Part shown: piece after piece, positions 11,855 to 22,937 of the stretch
Layout of the letters: every line of letters starts with the position of its first letter
Numbering within the stretch: the stretch's first letter is position 1
Source of the DNA: Thozetella sp. PMI_491
Lineage: Eukaryota; Ascomycota; Sordariomycetes; Chaetosphaeriales; Chaetosphaeriaceae
DNA: 64,000 bases
Direction of reading: 5' to 3'
Assembly (NCBI GenBank): GCA_021432635.1
Contig: MU270060.1
Location: 62,001 to 126,000, forward strand
The notes under the pieces: model-generated
Seen by the model: the letters and a program-made list of their open reading frames with translations, nothing else
The model's database searches: none
Told to the model about the DNA's origin: nothing
Translations under genes and position numbers: made by a program

Positions 11855-12854
11855 GGCAAGTGTCGAGGTTGTTTGAGTCAGGGTGTCAATGCACAACCCC
11901 TCCTGTAGCTTCCTGTAGATGGTGCAGGCCCATGCTCGGACAAAAGTTGAGCCGTGTACCCTTGGCATTATTTTTTGTGGGCTGTGAGATGTCAATCCGA
12001 CATCTTTAGATATTTAATTTGTGCAATGTAAGAGGGGGAAGAAGAATACAAGAAACGAATGAAGACTTGTTGCATATGAATCTCATCGGTTCTTTTGGAA
12101 ACCTGCGCGAGGTGGCTCCAACTTGCCGAGAAGTGTTACGAGATTGTCAGAAGGTAAGTGGACACAAACGCAACTCTGCTTAACCTCATAAGGCATTAAG
12201 TAAGGATTATTCTCCGTGGGAGTGTCTTCCGCCCGCCTCTGGCGGGAAAGGCAAGGCTGTGGCTCGGGGTGAGGTTGGAGACTGAAAATGCACCGCTACT
12301 CAGCCGGCTACTCATACCCCTCAATTCGAGGGGCTCGCGCTGAGGTCAACCCAGCGACGGCTCGCGCAACTCCGAAAACATCAACCCGTTCGGAAGGTTA
12401 TAGCGCACTATGTCCGTCACAGCGATAGAGACGGCTGAGTGATCTCACAGAATTGACTCATAAGTTGATATACAACACTGCGCACAGGAGAGATAAAGAA
12501 ACTCAACAGAGGGGGGTCCAGTTTTAATCGAAATCCATAGAGACCATAGCACACACTACAGCGCGATCAGAGCGTCCTATGCAGTCGGAAAACATGACCC
12601 CAGAGCTGTGATCAGTAATTGTCTCTATAAGCCTTCATACCACAAGGCCATATGTGGCGCCATGAGATAAGGGGAGCTAGTTGACTACCACTGATGGATC
12701 CTGTTGAGTATTGGCGTTATCTATCAGCACAGCTGCCACCAGGTGCGTGATACTTTGGCTCTAGCTGTGATTCAAATATAAGAATACCTGCAATCAAGCT
12801 AATTGCACGACTTGAAGAGCATAAATTCCTGAGTATGGATGGCTTTGAAATATG
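11855..12854. other. Intergenic, no gene seen
   Basis: Composition is normal up to the edge of the retroelement, and the drop in GC begins abruptly inside the element. No open frame, RNA gene or repeat is recognised. Confidence 0.5.
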
Positions 12855-12859
12855 GTTAG
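12855..12859 (+). repeat. Target-site duplication, left copy (GTTAG)
   Basis: GTTAG immediately before the 5' LTR is repeated at 20249-20253 immediately after the 3' LTR. A 5-bp duplication is usual for Copia integrases. It shows that both ends belong to one insertion. Confidence 0.9.
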
Positions 12860-13113
12860 TGTTGGATCGTGGGTTCGTAGCGTTGCTCGATCTAGTATGG
12901 AGGATCCAGAGCTCCAGCGAGCTCTGATTGGACTATAGCTGATCTAGTGCGGAGAGTCACATGATCGGCTGAGGACTATTTAGGGGCTCGTTCAAGTAGT
13001 TAACTTAGCTTACAACACACATCTAGACACATACCAATATAAAGGATCTTTTACCTACTTGTTTTTACGTTTGTTTGTTTTACAGTACTAAGATCTTATA
13101 ATACTAACCAACA
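12860..13113 (+). repeat. 5' LTR of the Copia element
   Basis: 254 bp, with TG...CA ends inside the short inverted repeat TGTTGG/CCAACA. It aligns without gaps to the copy at 19995-20248 (14 differences, all C/T or G/A). Confidence 0.95.
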
Positions 13114-16100
13114 CTGATCAGTATTGCTTTTAAAAGCAGTACAGATAAGCTAGGTGAACTTATAAACGCTACTTAGGAGATTCCGTTCTTATTTACTTTA
13201 GGGCTTCTTTAAAGTAGTGATTTTGTTAGAGGATTCTATTCTTTTTTACTTTAGGGCCGCTAATAATCACACAAATGACTATCTAGAGCGTATTATAAGT
13301 ACCGTAACTAGCGCTAGCTAATGATACGAGGCATTATTCTTACTGTATCAGGACCTCGTTAAGAAAGCACTAAAACAAACCAGTACGCCTACAAGCATAG
13401 TAGCTAGCACGCAAGCATATTAGTAATATATCAAAATACTAATAAGGAGCGTAAGAAAGTAGAGCTTATAGCGATATTTGCTCGCCTAAAGCTCTAGCTC
13501 TAAGACTGAGATATTATAGATTAAGTAGTAGTTTTAAAACTATACCAAGAGATTAATCTAGATACTACTCTAGCTAAGCTAAGGAACTTATAGGCTATAT
13601 TCTAACTACTTAGTTACTACAACCTAAGGAAACTATCGTTTAAAAATAAGCTACTAAGCTACTTCTAAGTAGATTTCTAAGGTTAATAAATTAAGGACTT
13701 TTAAAAGCTAGATAAGTTGATTATATAAGTATTATATAGCTACTTATATAATTATAGATTACTAGTAAAATAAGCTATACAGCTCCTTCTAGCTATTACC
13801 CTCTTTAACTATATAATAAAGTAATTTAAAGATAATAAGGATAAAGGGATAGTTTTATAGATTGTTTAGTTAATTCTAAGGGTCGTTTAAAGCTTAGCGA
13901 GCAGTAAAAGCTTAATCCTGATTAGGGACTAGTAAAAACCCCTAATAAAAACACCTTTAAGTTAGCTTTAATAAGAGAGTAGTTTCATATAAGGCTAGGA
14001 GTAAGTACTAAATGATATAGGAGAGAGTAGAGCTTTAATTAACTAATTAGCTGCTTTAGACATCCTTAAAAAGCCCTATAAATAACCCTTTAATAAACTA
14101 GACTAAGCTAAAATACTTATAATCTACTAGGATTAACCTGGTTAAAACAAAGGGATTAAGTATAACTAATAGCTGTTTTAAAAAGCTTAAAAATAGTAGG
14201 AAAGGGGATCTAACAAGTTAAATCCCTACAACTAAGACCAGTTATTATACTAAATGCTTAGATAATAAGGATTCTAGAGATTATAAAACATATATAATAG
14301 GTGGAACAATATACTCCTAAGTAATTAAGAAAGGGGTTCTAGTATATCTATAGCTATTAATAGAGACTAGTAGAACTAGGACTAGTATACTCTACTACCC
14401 CTAGTATCCCCTATTAAGGAGATTAATATAAGCTTGCTGTAAGTATTTATAAAAATCTAAAAAGACAGGAATATATGGATTAGTGCTTAGTATAATATCC
14501 TAGACTTTAAAGTTAGGCAGTTCTTACTATATATATAAAAGCTTAGGATTAGACTATTATAGCTTTATATAATCTTTGACTACTTATTAGGAGGAGAAGT
14601 ACTATAATACTATCTATATTATATAAACCTTAAATAGTTATTTATGATACTATATATTTAGATTAGATAATACTATGATATAGAAACTATATAAGCTCTA
14701 TATTATAGTAATTAAAGCTTACTAATATTTTTAATCTTAAAAAAAAGACTAGAGATAACTAGAAAAAGTAAACTAGAGGTGTTATAAGTATTCTTTAATA
14801 AGCTATAGCTATACTAGTAAGCTCTTAGTAATATATATAATATTAAATAGCAACTAGTAGATATAACTTTAAGAGTAGTTTTAAGAGTTAGAGAATTATT
14901 AATAGCTTTTATAAGGCTAGAAAAAAGTTTTAAAACACTTTATTTAACGCTTAGAAGTACTTTATAGATCGTAGAAAATATATAATTGTTAACTGGGGAA
15001 AGCTTTCTCGTAGATTGACGATTCTAATAGATAGGGGAGCGCTAATAAGGCTATAGAAAAAGCTTTAAGCGCTTTTTATTAGACAAACTAAGATCTAGCA
15101 TAAAATAAACTAGTAGATACTAGGTATATAAAAAGAAAGGCTATTTCTTAATAAACCACTTAAAGAAAGATTAGGTAAAGGTAAAAAAGGATTAGAAGTG
15201 TGACTAAGCTTTTTATAACAAGCCTAAAGAGACTTTTTAAGTATTTCTTACCTTATATAAAGGCTTAACCCTGAAGACTGTGTTCTATTAAGATAAAAAT
15301 TATAACAAGGCTAATAGGGAAGCTAGTGATTATAGTAAGCTTTTAAAGAGTAATAAAAGTAATTGGGAAAGTAGTTAATAATATAAGACAGTTGTTTAGC
15401 TTGTAAGCGCCTCGTTTTAATATATGTTATAAGCTAGAATAAGAGATGTTTTACTAAAGGACTAAAACCCTAATTATAACGAGTATAAAACAAATATTTT
15501 TACGCTTAATTAATACTTTAAAGAGGTATTTTAAGGTATAATACTAGATATTAGTGTAGCTAAGAAATCAACTACTGGGAAAAGCTAGTTCTAAGTACTT
15601 TATAAATAGATACTAGGGATTATGCTAGATATTAGTAGAGCTAGTAAAGCATATATAAAGTTTAGCAGTAGAGCTCCTATAAGCTTTATAGGGAGTATTG
15701 AGTTAGATATATTGGTTAGCTGGGTAATATTTTATGTAGTTAACGTGCTAACCTCCTTTCTTTTCTGTTTAAGAGATATAGACAAGCTTAGGGTAGAGCT
15801 ATATAATATATGTAATAAGCTTATAAGTGCCTTTAGAGTATATATATTAGTTTATAAGAAATAAGGCTATATATAGCTTTACCTAGACAATCTAGGAGTA
15901 TAGTAAATAAATAGTCTAAATAAATCGAGCGTAATATTTCTAACTAAGGCTAAGCTAAGGCATATTTATTTATGATTTAGCCACTTATTTATTAGGAAAA
16001 TATATAAGTTTCTTAAAGGAGTAGGCTATAACGTTAAGATAAACACTCTTAAGCTTATAAACCACTTTTACTACTTTTACTAGATACACTAAAGTATATT

Positions 16101-19100
16101 AAAATGCTTTAAGTTTAAGCTATAAAAAAAAGCTAACTTTAACTATAAGATTTTAATAGATATAGTGTATTTTAACAGTAAACTAGTGCTTTATATGATC
16201 TATATAAGCATAGGATTTTAAGCAGGGAGCTTTCTTGTAGATATAACGGCTGAAATAATGTAAAAGACCCTAAAGAGGTACTAGATAAATATATATCTAG
16301 GACTATTAGATATTATAATAACTAATTTAGGTACTAACTTTATAATTAATTACTTTAAAGCTGAGGTAAAGCTTGTAGGGATTATATATTACTAAGTCTT
16401 AATAGAAGCTTATAACTTGATTAAAAAGATTAAAAGGGTATATAAGATACTAAGAAAAGTATATAATATTATACTTGTAAAGAGTAGAAGAAGTATAAAA
16501 AAAGTATTATAAGCTACTCTTAGTATAGTAAATACTATGGCTGGACTAAATGGATTAGTCTTAACCCTTTTAGTCTTTAAGGTATATCTATGAATCTTAA
16601 TAGATTTACCTCTCTTTGTAAGCTAGATTTAGTGTGTAAAAGCTTATAGTAAAGCCTTAATTAAACTCTAGAAGATCTTTATAAACCGCTAAATTTAAGA
16701 AGTATTTTATATATAGAATAGGCTAGATACTAAGTATATCTTGTTATAATTATTAGCTTTTAAGAGCTTAGTGCTAGTATAACGTAAGGGCTTATAAGTA
16801 TAGAAAGGACTATTTAAAGTACTTGTTATAACTAATAATGATATTACTGTAGAAATAGTAAATGGACCTGCTATGTTTAAAAGTATTATAATTAGGCCTT
16901 ATAATATATAGAACAAGTAGTTAATGCCCTAGGAGGAGAGTAAAGAAATAATTATGTTTAAGTATTTAAAACTATTAAGGTAATAAAAGAGAGGTTAACT
17001 AATAAAATAAGAGGTAGTTATATATTAAGTAAAGGATTATAAAAATAAGCTTATTAACAAGTAGAGGACTTGGAGTAGTTAGATCGCTATGACAACTAGC
17101 TTCTTAACTGAGAAAAAGCGGTATAGCTATAAAACTGTTATTAAGATATGTATAGCGGGGACTATTAAAGTATTAGGAGAGTTGTTTAAACTGTTTGATC
17201 AAGCTAAAATTAAGTTACTGATAGCAGCAGGTGTAATTAAGCTGATTACTTTAAGGCTAAAATATAGTTAAGCTAAGATCTTTAGTTGTTGGCTTGTTTA
17301 TAAAGTAAAGGGGTAAGAAACTGATTATCTATATAAAAAATTATATTTAGTTGCTTAAAGCTATAATAATTATAAGAAGTATACTCTCCTTACTTAAGCG
17401 CTAATAATCTTACGTTATAGCTAATAACTAATCCTAGTACTTGTACTAAGCTTTAAATAATAAGGACTTTAAGTTATGCTTAGAGATATTATATAAGCTT
17501 ATACCTAGTTAAGGTCTAATCTTTAGTGTACTGTTTTACTATATTTACTGTACGAGCTGTATAGTTAATACTTTTTAAACACCGTTTTAAAAGTAATAAA
17601 GCTACTTTATAGGCTTATAAAAATAAGGCTATACTGGTTTATAACCTATAGTAAGCACTATAAAGAGTATTTAGGGATAAAAACCTTTAGATATAATTTA
17701 TATCTCCTAATTATAAAAGTAGGAGAACTATTTAATATAGTCGGCTTGTAAACTAATGATACTATTAATGTTAGTAGCTTAAAGTTCCTTAGAAAAAAAA
17801 AATCAAAGCTTTAAAGAGCAGGCTTTAAAGTTAAACTAAGATCGTTGATAAACCCTAGGTCTGTGAGAGACTTTAACGGTTGTTATCTTAAGATTAGTAA
17901 GGACTTTGTAGTAATCTATTAAAAGGGCTAAGTAGGTAGGCTTAAGCTAGTAAACCCTAGTTTAAAGAGTGTAAAAAAGTAATATATAAAGCAGAGAGTA
18001 TAAGGCGCTTATATTACTTTTATCTGCTAGCTAGAAGTAGTATTTAACTATATCGTAGCTACTTAAAAGCTAGAACTAGGGGAGTAGTAGATTAAAAGGC
18101 TTAACAAGTATATTACCTAGTAGATTTATAAGTAGTTAAGAGGTATTTGCTATATAAGCCTTAACTTAGACATGGTTAGGCTATATATTTTTATAAATAG
18201 ATTGTTTACTAATAATAAAGACCTTAGTTTATAAATTAAATTTGTAATTATTTTAAGGAATAAGAGCTTTTTAGAGCACTTAGAGAGCTTTAAGCTAGTT
18301 AAAAATATAGTGTATTAGTCTTTAACTAAGTGTAAGTATATAACGCATAGTGTTTTTACTAGTGAGATTTATAGTATAAGCTTTAGCTTTAATATTAGTT
18401 ATATGCTTAATTATATATTTAGAATAATCTATAATTACCTATAGATAAAAGCTTTAGAGTTAATAGTCTATATAGATTTATACTTGTTATATTAATACTT
18501 AGTATAACTAAGAAGTATTATGGAAAAGCACCTTATAATTAATCTAATAACTCTAAGGCAGTCTTACAAAGCTTATAAGATTGCTAAAATTAGGTAGATA
18601 AATAGAAACAATAATCTAGCTGATATAATAACTAAAAAAGCACCTAATAGCACTTTAGAAGCACTTATATCGATAAACAGAGCTTTGTTTTATGTTAAAG
18701 GCTAGGTTTAACACTCTTAAGAAAGAAGAAGAGTCAGGGAAGAAAGTATAGGGGAGAGTATAAGGGAAGTATAAAAGAGCAGTTAGGAAAATAAGGGAAA
18801 ATATATAAAATGTATAAGATTAATTTAGGGGGATATGTCCCCTAGCGACCGAAAAAAAGCAAAACACCACCCTAAACACTAAAAATAAAACAATAATAAT
18901 CTTATAAGGGTAGAAATAGTAACGTGCCGAGCTAGGTAAAGGCTTTTTAGCTGGCAGTAGCCCTCTCCTCCTCTGTTATAGCCTTTATAGCTACATCCTC
19001 CTCCCCCTCCTCAGCTAAACGTAGCAACCCCTTAACCATAGGGTGCTAGTAGTTGCTCTCCTAAGTATTAATTAGCTAATTAATAAAGCGTTAGAGTATA

Positions 19101-19994
19101 TAAAGGCATATACTACTTACTAAAGGGTTAGTATTAACTATAAGTGCATGTAGGAACTACTTAGCAGCGGCCTAGGTAATTACTAGACTTTATATATAGT
19201 CAGCACACCTAATTATAGTTTAGCAGCTTAAAGGATTATATATAGTAATATAGAAGTGCTTAGAGGCATAGTAAAAGTAATGGTTGCCACTGCAGCCGGG
19301 ATCCTTATGGCAGCTATACCTACTATCCTTGTCTATAAGGGCGCTCTTTAAGCAGGGTAGGCACTAGCTCTTATAAGCTAGGCTAGCTACACTCTAATCG
19401 TATAGAGCGTGCCTAGTACTACGAGTAGAGCGCTGACTGCCTTTAGCGGTAGCTTTCTTCTTCTTAACCACTATACTACTCGTTAGTACTTATAACTATA
19501 TAACTAAAAGCTTATAAGCACTTACTACGCTTAGGAGGTATAGTAAATATAGATTTGTTATCTAATAGCGCTTCGTTAGCCCTGAAAACACTAGTAACTG
19601 ATTAAGCGATCTTATTGTTGTTGTTGTTGTTATTGTTACTGTTGCTACTGTAGTTGTTGTTAAGGCTAAAGAGGAAAAGAGTAAAAATAATGTAGTAAGC
19701 TAGTAAAACAGTCCCTTATATAATCGTAGAAGTAGCTATAGCTGATTTAAGAGTATTTTCCTACTGTCTTTATAGTTATTATCTATCCCTTATTATTCCT
19801 ATTATTCTTATTATTCCCTACTTTTCCTAGAAAGTAGTTGTTTTGCTATTAAGAGCTTAAAGGAGTACACGAAGAGCTGTACAATAAAGCAGGGATTACG
19901 TGGGAGCTTAGTTTGCTATTTTTAGAAATAAAACGCTTTTAACAAGCCGTTTTAAGTGATTTAATCGAGCGCTACGAAAAGAAAAGAGAGCCTG

Positions 19995-20248
19995 TGTTGG
20001 ATCGTGGGTTCGTAGCGTTGCTCGATCTAGTATGGAGGATCCAGAGCTCCAACGAGCTCTGATTGGACCACAGCCGATCTAGTGCGGAGAGTCACATAAT
20101 CGGCTGAGGACTATTTAGGGGCTCGTTCGAGCAGTCAACTTAGCTTACAACACACATCTAGACACATACCAATACAGAGGATCTTTTACCCACTTGTTTT
20201 TACGTTTGTTTGTTTTACAGTACTGAGATCTCGTAATACTAACCAACA
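19995..20248 (+). repeat. 3' LTR of the Copia element
   Basis: 254 bp, the same length and ends as the 5' copy. It retains more C and G than the 5' LTR at the differing sites, so it is the less mutated of the pair. Confidence 0.95.
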
Positions 20249-20253
20249 GTTAG
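20249..20253 (+). repeat. Target-site duplication, right copy (GTTAG)
   Basis: Matches the 5 bp before the 5' LTR exactly. Confidence 0.9.
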
Positions 20254-20699
20254 AAAATATAGCCTCTCTAACTGGCAATCTTGACTCAATACGCTTGAAC
20301 AGAAAGTGGTTTGGTTCAGAGATTTTAAGGCTTGCAAAGTGTGATACATTCATTATGGGACACGGTCGAGCGAGTAGCTTGGCGTATGTGAGCAAAGGAA
20401 AAGCTGGTTGACAAACAGGTAACTAGAGACTATCCCACTTGAATCCGCACCTCCAAATACCCCGATTTGCATCCAAGTCAATACGCTGTACCTGACAATA
20501 GTCTTCGTAGCATATAATATGAGCGGATAGCTGTGCCTCTTCCGAGAGGTATTCGATCATTTCAACCTCCTCGCCTTCTGTTACTCGACTCATCAAATCG
20601 TTATTTTTACTATTCCCAGAATACCCAAGTCCAGAACGAAAATAGGGGAAAGAAAAGATAAAGAGATTGAAATCAAAGGGGAGAAAGGAAACGGTATAG

Positions 20700-21576
20700 C
20701 TACGGCCGCAGATTTCCGTGCTTGTTCTTTACATGTCGCTTGACATTATCCAACCTTGTGTAGCTCCTTTTGCACCCTCGAACAGGGCAAGGGAACATCT
20801 CAACCCGCAGTCCTAAAAGACGAGCATATTCTCTGTGCCAGACAACAAAGTGTCTATTGAGGCTCTTTTTCGAGGCAAACGAGTCTTTACAAAGGTGGCA
20901 AGGGAACGGGTCTGCTCTTGTCCTAACAAGATAATAAGAAAGTGTTATGCGGGCAATGTGCGAGCGGAACCTACCTGAAGCCATGTATTTGTTCCATCGT
21001 ATCGTCTGCTAGATCTTTTCCCTCGGTATCTGGACTGAATGATAGCCGTGGCACTGGAGAAGGAGAAGTGTTTGGGCGAAGGTTAGTCGCGTTGCACAGA
21101 ATATCCCCCTCAAGGACAGGTTGCTCCACCAGGTTGAAGAAATTCATCAGAGATGGGACTTTTGATTGGTCATGAGTTAGGATAGAGATGGCGATGTTGT
21201 TCCCTAGCTCTAGAGAATTCCTGGGTGTTGCCTGTGGCAAGGGCGCCAAATACGACGGACCGCTGTAGATGGGCAAGGGTCTTAGCGCATCGAAAGGACT
21301 GTCGTACGCATTGAATTGGAGACCTTCCTGCATCAAACCGCACGGTGGAAAATATCCAGAGAAGGATTGATTCTGGTAATTGTCCCCTTGGCTCAGTGGG
21401 CTGTTGGACGCATCGGTCTCTAGATCCAAGCTCTGGAGGTCAGCTATGAGGGGGTCCGAAGCAAGGCCATTCACTTCAAGACATCCCTCGCCAATGCCCA
21501 TAAACGAGGACAAGTCAGGGTCTAGCGGAAAATCAATTCCTGGGAAGTATTCTTCGGGGTTCGTGGTTGCGTCCAT
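20700..21576 (-). CDS. C2H2 zinc-finger protein (putative transcription factor)
   Basis: 274 residues in two exons, 21576-20975 and 20922-20700, with a 53-bp GT-AG intron. Two C-terminal C2H2 fingers are visible. Finger 1 has Cys209, Cys212, His225 and His230 (C-x2-C-x12-H-x4-H). Finger 2 has Cys246, Cys251, His264 and His269 (C-x4-C-x12-H-x4-H). About 200 residues of acidic, Pro/Ser-rich low-complexity sequence precede them, as in many fungal activators. The first in-frame ATG is at 21576, and an upstream in-frame stop follows closely. The intron falls just before finger 1. The gene sits about 450 bp from the retroelement's right end and reads toward it. The targets are unknown. DNA binding is inferred from the finger consensus. 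Confidence 0.82.
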
Positions 21577-22937
21577 TTCGGACGGAGTTAGTTGTGTTGT
21601 TGCAATTCTAGTTTCAGGTTTCGAGTCTTTGTTCAAGCGGAGCTTCTTGCTTGCTTAGCATTCAAGCCCGGGACCTTTTAACGACAATTCTATCCAGGTC
21701 CATCAATCTGTCTGCTAGAGGTGTGAGAATCATCTTCAACGACATGCAGATCCAATGTGACTTCAGAGAAACGAACCTGAGAAGGTTTCCTTGTTAGCAT
21801 CTCCCAACTTGCCCCACTACCACCGAGCAATCTTTCCCCCGCGCATAATATAACCTCCTTCGACCGCAGAATAGGTCCGTCTTCGAGCTTTCATAAGATA
21901 CAGCATCTGTGCACAGATGGCACTACCGAATCTTATGGAAACACGCCTTTGGGACGTGGCCTGCATATCGTAAGGAGCATATCTTTGCGCCATACTTCTC
22001 GATATGCGGATGGTAGTAAAAGCAACCTAAGACCATTTCTTGGTTAGAAATTTCACGTGGTATGGATTTATTGTCTGGGAGAGTTTTACGCGATAAATTC
22101 GAATAAAAGAATGAAGACAAGGTGGGTGTAGTGTTGCCCGCCGTGGTTGTCGGCGGGACGGGCCTGGAGCAGCGTGGAGACACCAGATACAAAAGACCTC
22201 AATATGCGATAACATTCGACTAGGAAGTAAGTTCATCGAAGTTTACAAATTGGGCTTTGGCAACCAGCATCTTCACGCTGCTCCAGAAACGTGGCAGATG
22301 TATTGACTGCCTCTGTTGGCAGATAAAAGTCTTGGGGAGGGGTCACCAGCGAATGGTCAAAGGACCGTGACCCCTAGTACGGTTGATGGATGAGGGAGCA
22401 GAGCAAGAGCGAGGGGTAAAATGATGTCGGAGTTGTGAATAAGGTGCCAAAAGAGATGGATACCTTAGGATCGAGGCAAAGCTCCTTTATCTGGGTATGG
22501 TCCTGTACCACGTTCTCGCACGGTTTGGGTCGTAATTGGCCAACTCTGAGGCCAAATCAACAGCCCAATGATAAACGAGATAAAAGTAAGGCACCCTATC
22601 AGTGACCGCTACACACGGTTAAAACCATACAAATTCACTATCTTAGCTGCATTGTAACCTCTGAGGCCAATATAAGGAGGCCCATGAAGCATCGGGTAGC
22701 CATGTCGTCCTATCAACGAGATCGGAGTGGAGAAGATGCATAGAGCCCCTGTTGCAGACACAAGTTGGCAGTCGGCATTCGGATAGACTCGCGAGGAAGG
22801 CTTGCCACTTTAAAAAGTAGCTGGAGAATCCCGAAGAAAGGTCTGGAAGTCGAAGGCTTTCGCATCAGCCTGCCCTCTCCCCCTCTCAGTTTCACTTCAG
22901 CGACTTGTTGCAGCTCTTTTCGAAGTCAAATCACAAA
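21577..22937. other. Divergent intergenic region, no gene seen
   Basis: Lies between the minus-strand C2H2 gene and the plus-strand DUF4238 gene and so serves both promoters. Short minus-strand frames around 21.9-22.2 kb have no motif and no support. Confidence 0.5.

Larger units (their letters stand above)
12860..20248 (+). mobile_element. Decayed Copia-type LTR retrotransposon
   Basis: A 7389-bp fossil element bounded by two 254-bp direct repeats that begin TGTTGG and end CCAACA, with a perfect 5-bp target duplication (GTTAG). Relics readable on the + strand identify the Ty1/Copia superfamily. An integrase-core stretch lies near 16.3-16.45 kb. The end of the RNase H domain lies near 18.5-18.7 kb, with an order and wording typical of Copia polyproteins. 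No coding frame survives: breaks are very many and spread over the whole interior. The interior is extremely TA-rich, the expected footprint of RIP. The two LTRs differ at 14 of 254 sites, all transitions, so divergence cannot be used as a clock. A purine-rich tract (about 19976-19990) precedes the 3' LTR. The interior is longer than a usual Copia element because about 1.3 kb lies between RNase H and the 3' LTR. Confidence 0.9.

Noticed and set aside
15622-15864. Short open frame inside the retroelement island
   Set aside because: A chance survivor in TA-rich decayed DNA; it is part of the Copia fossil, not a separate gene.
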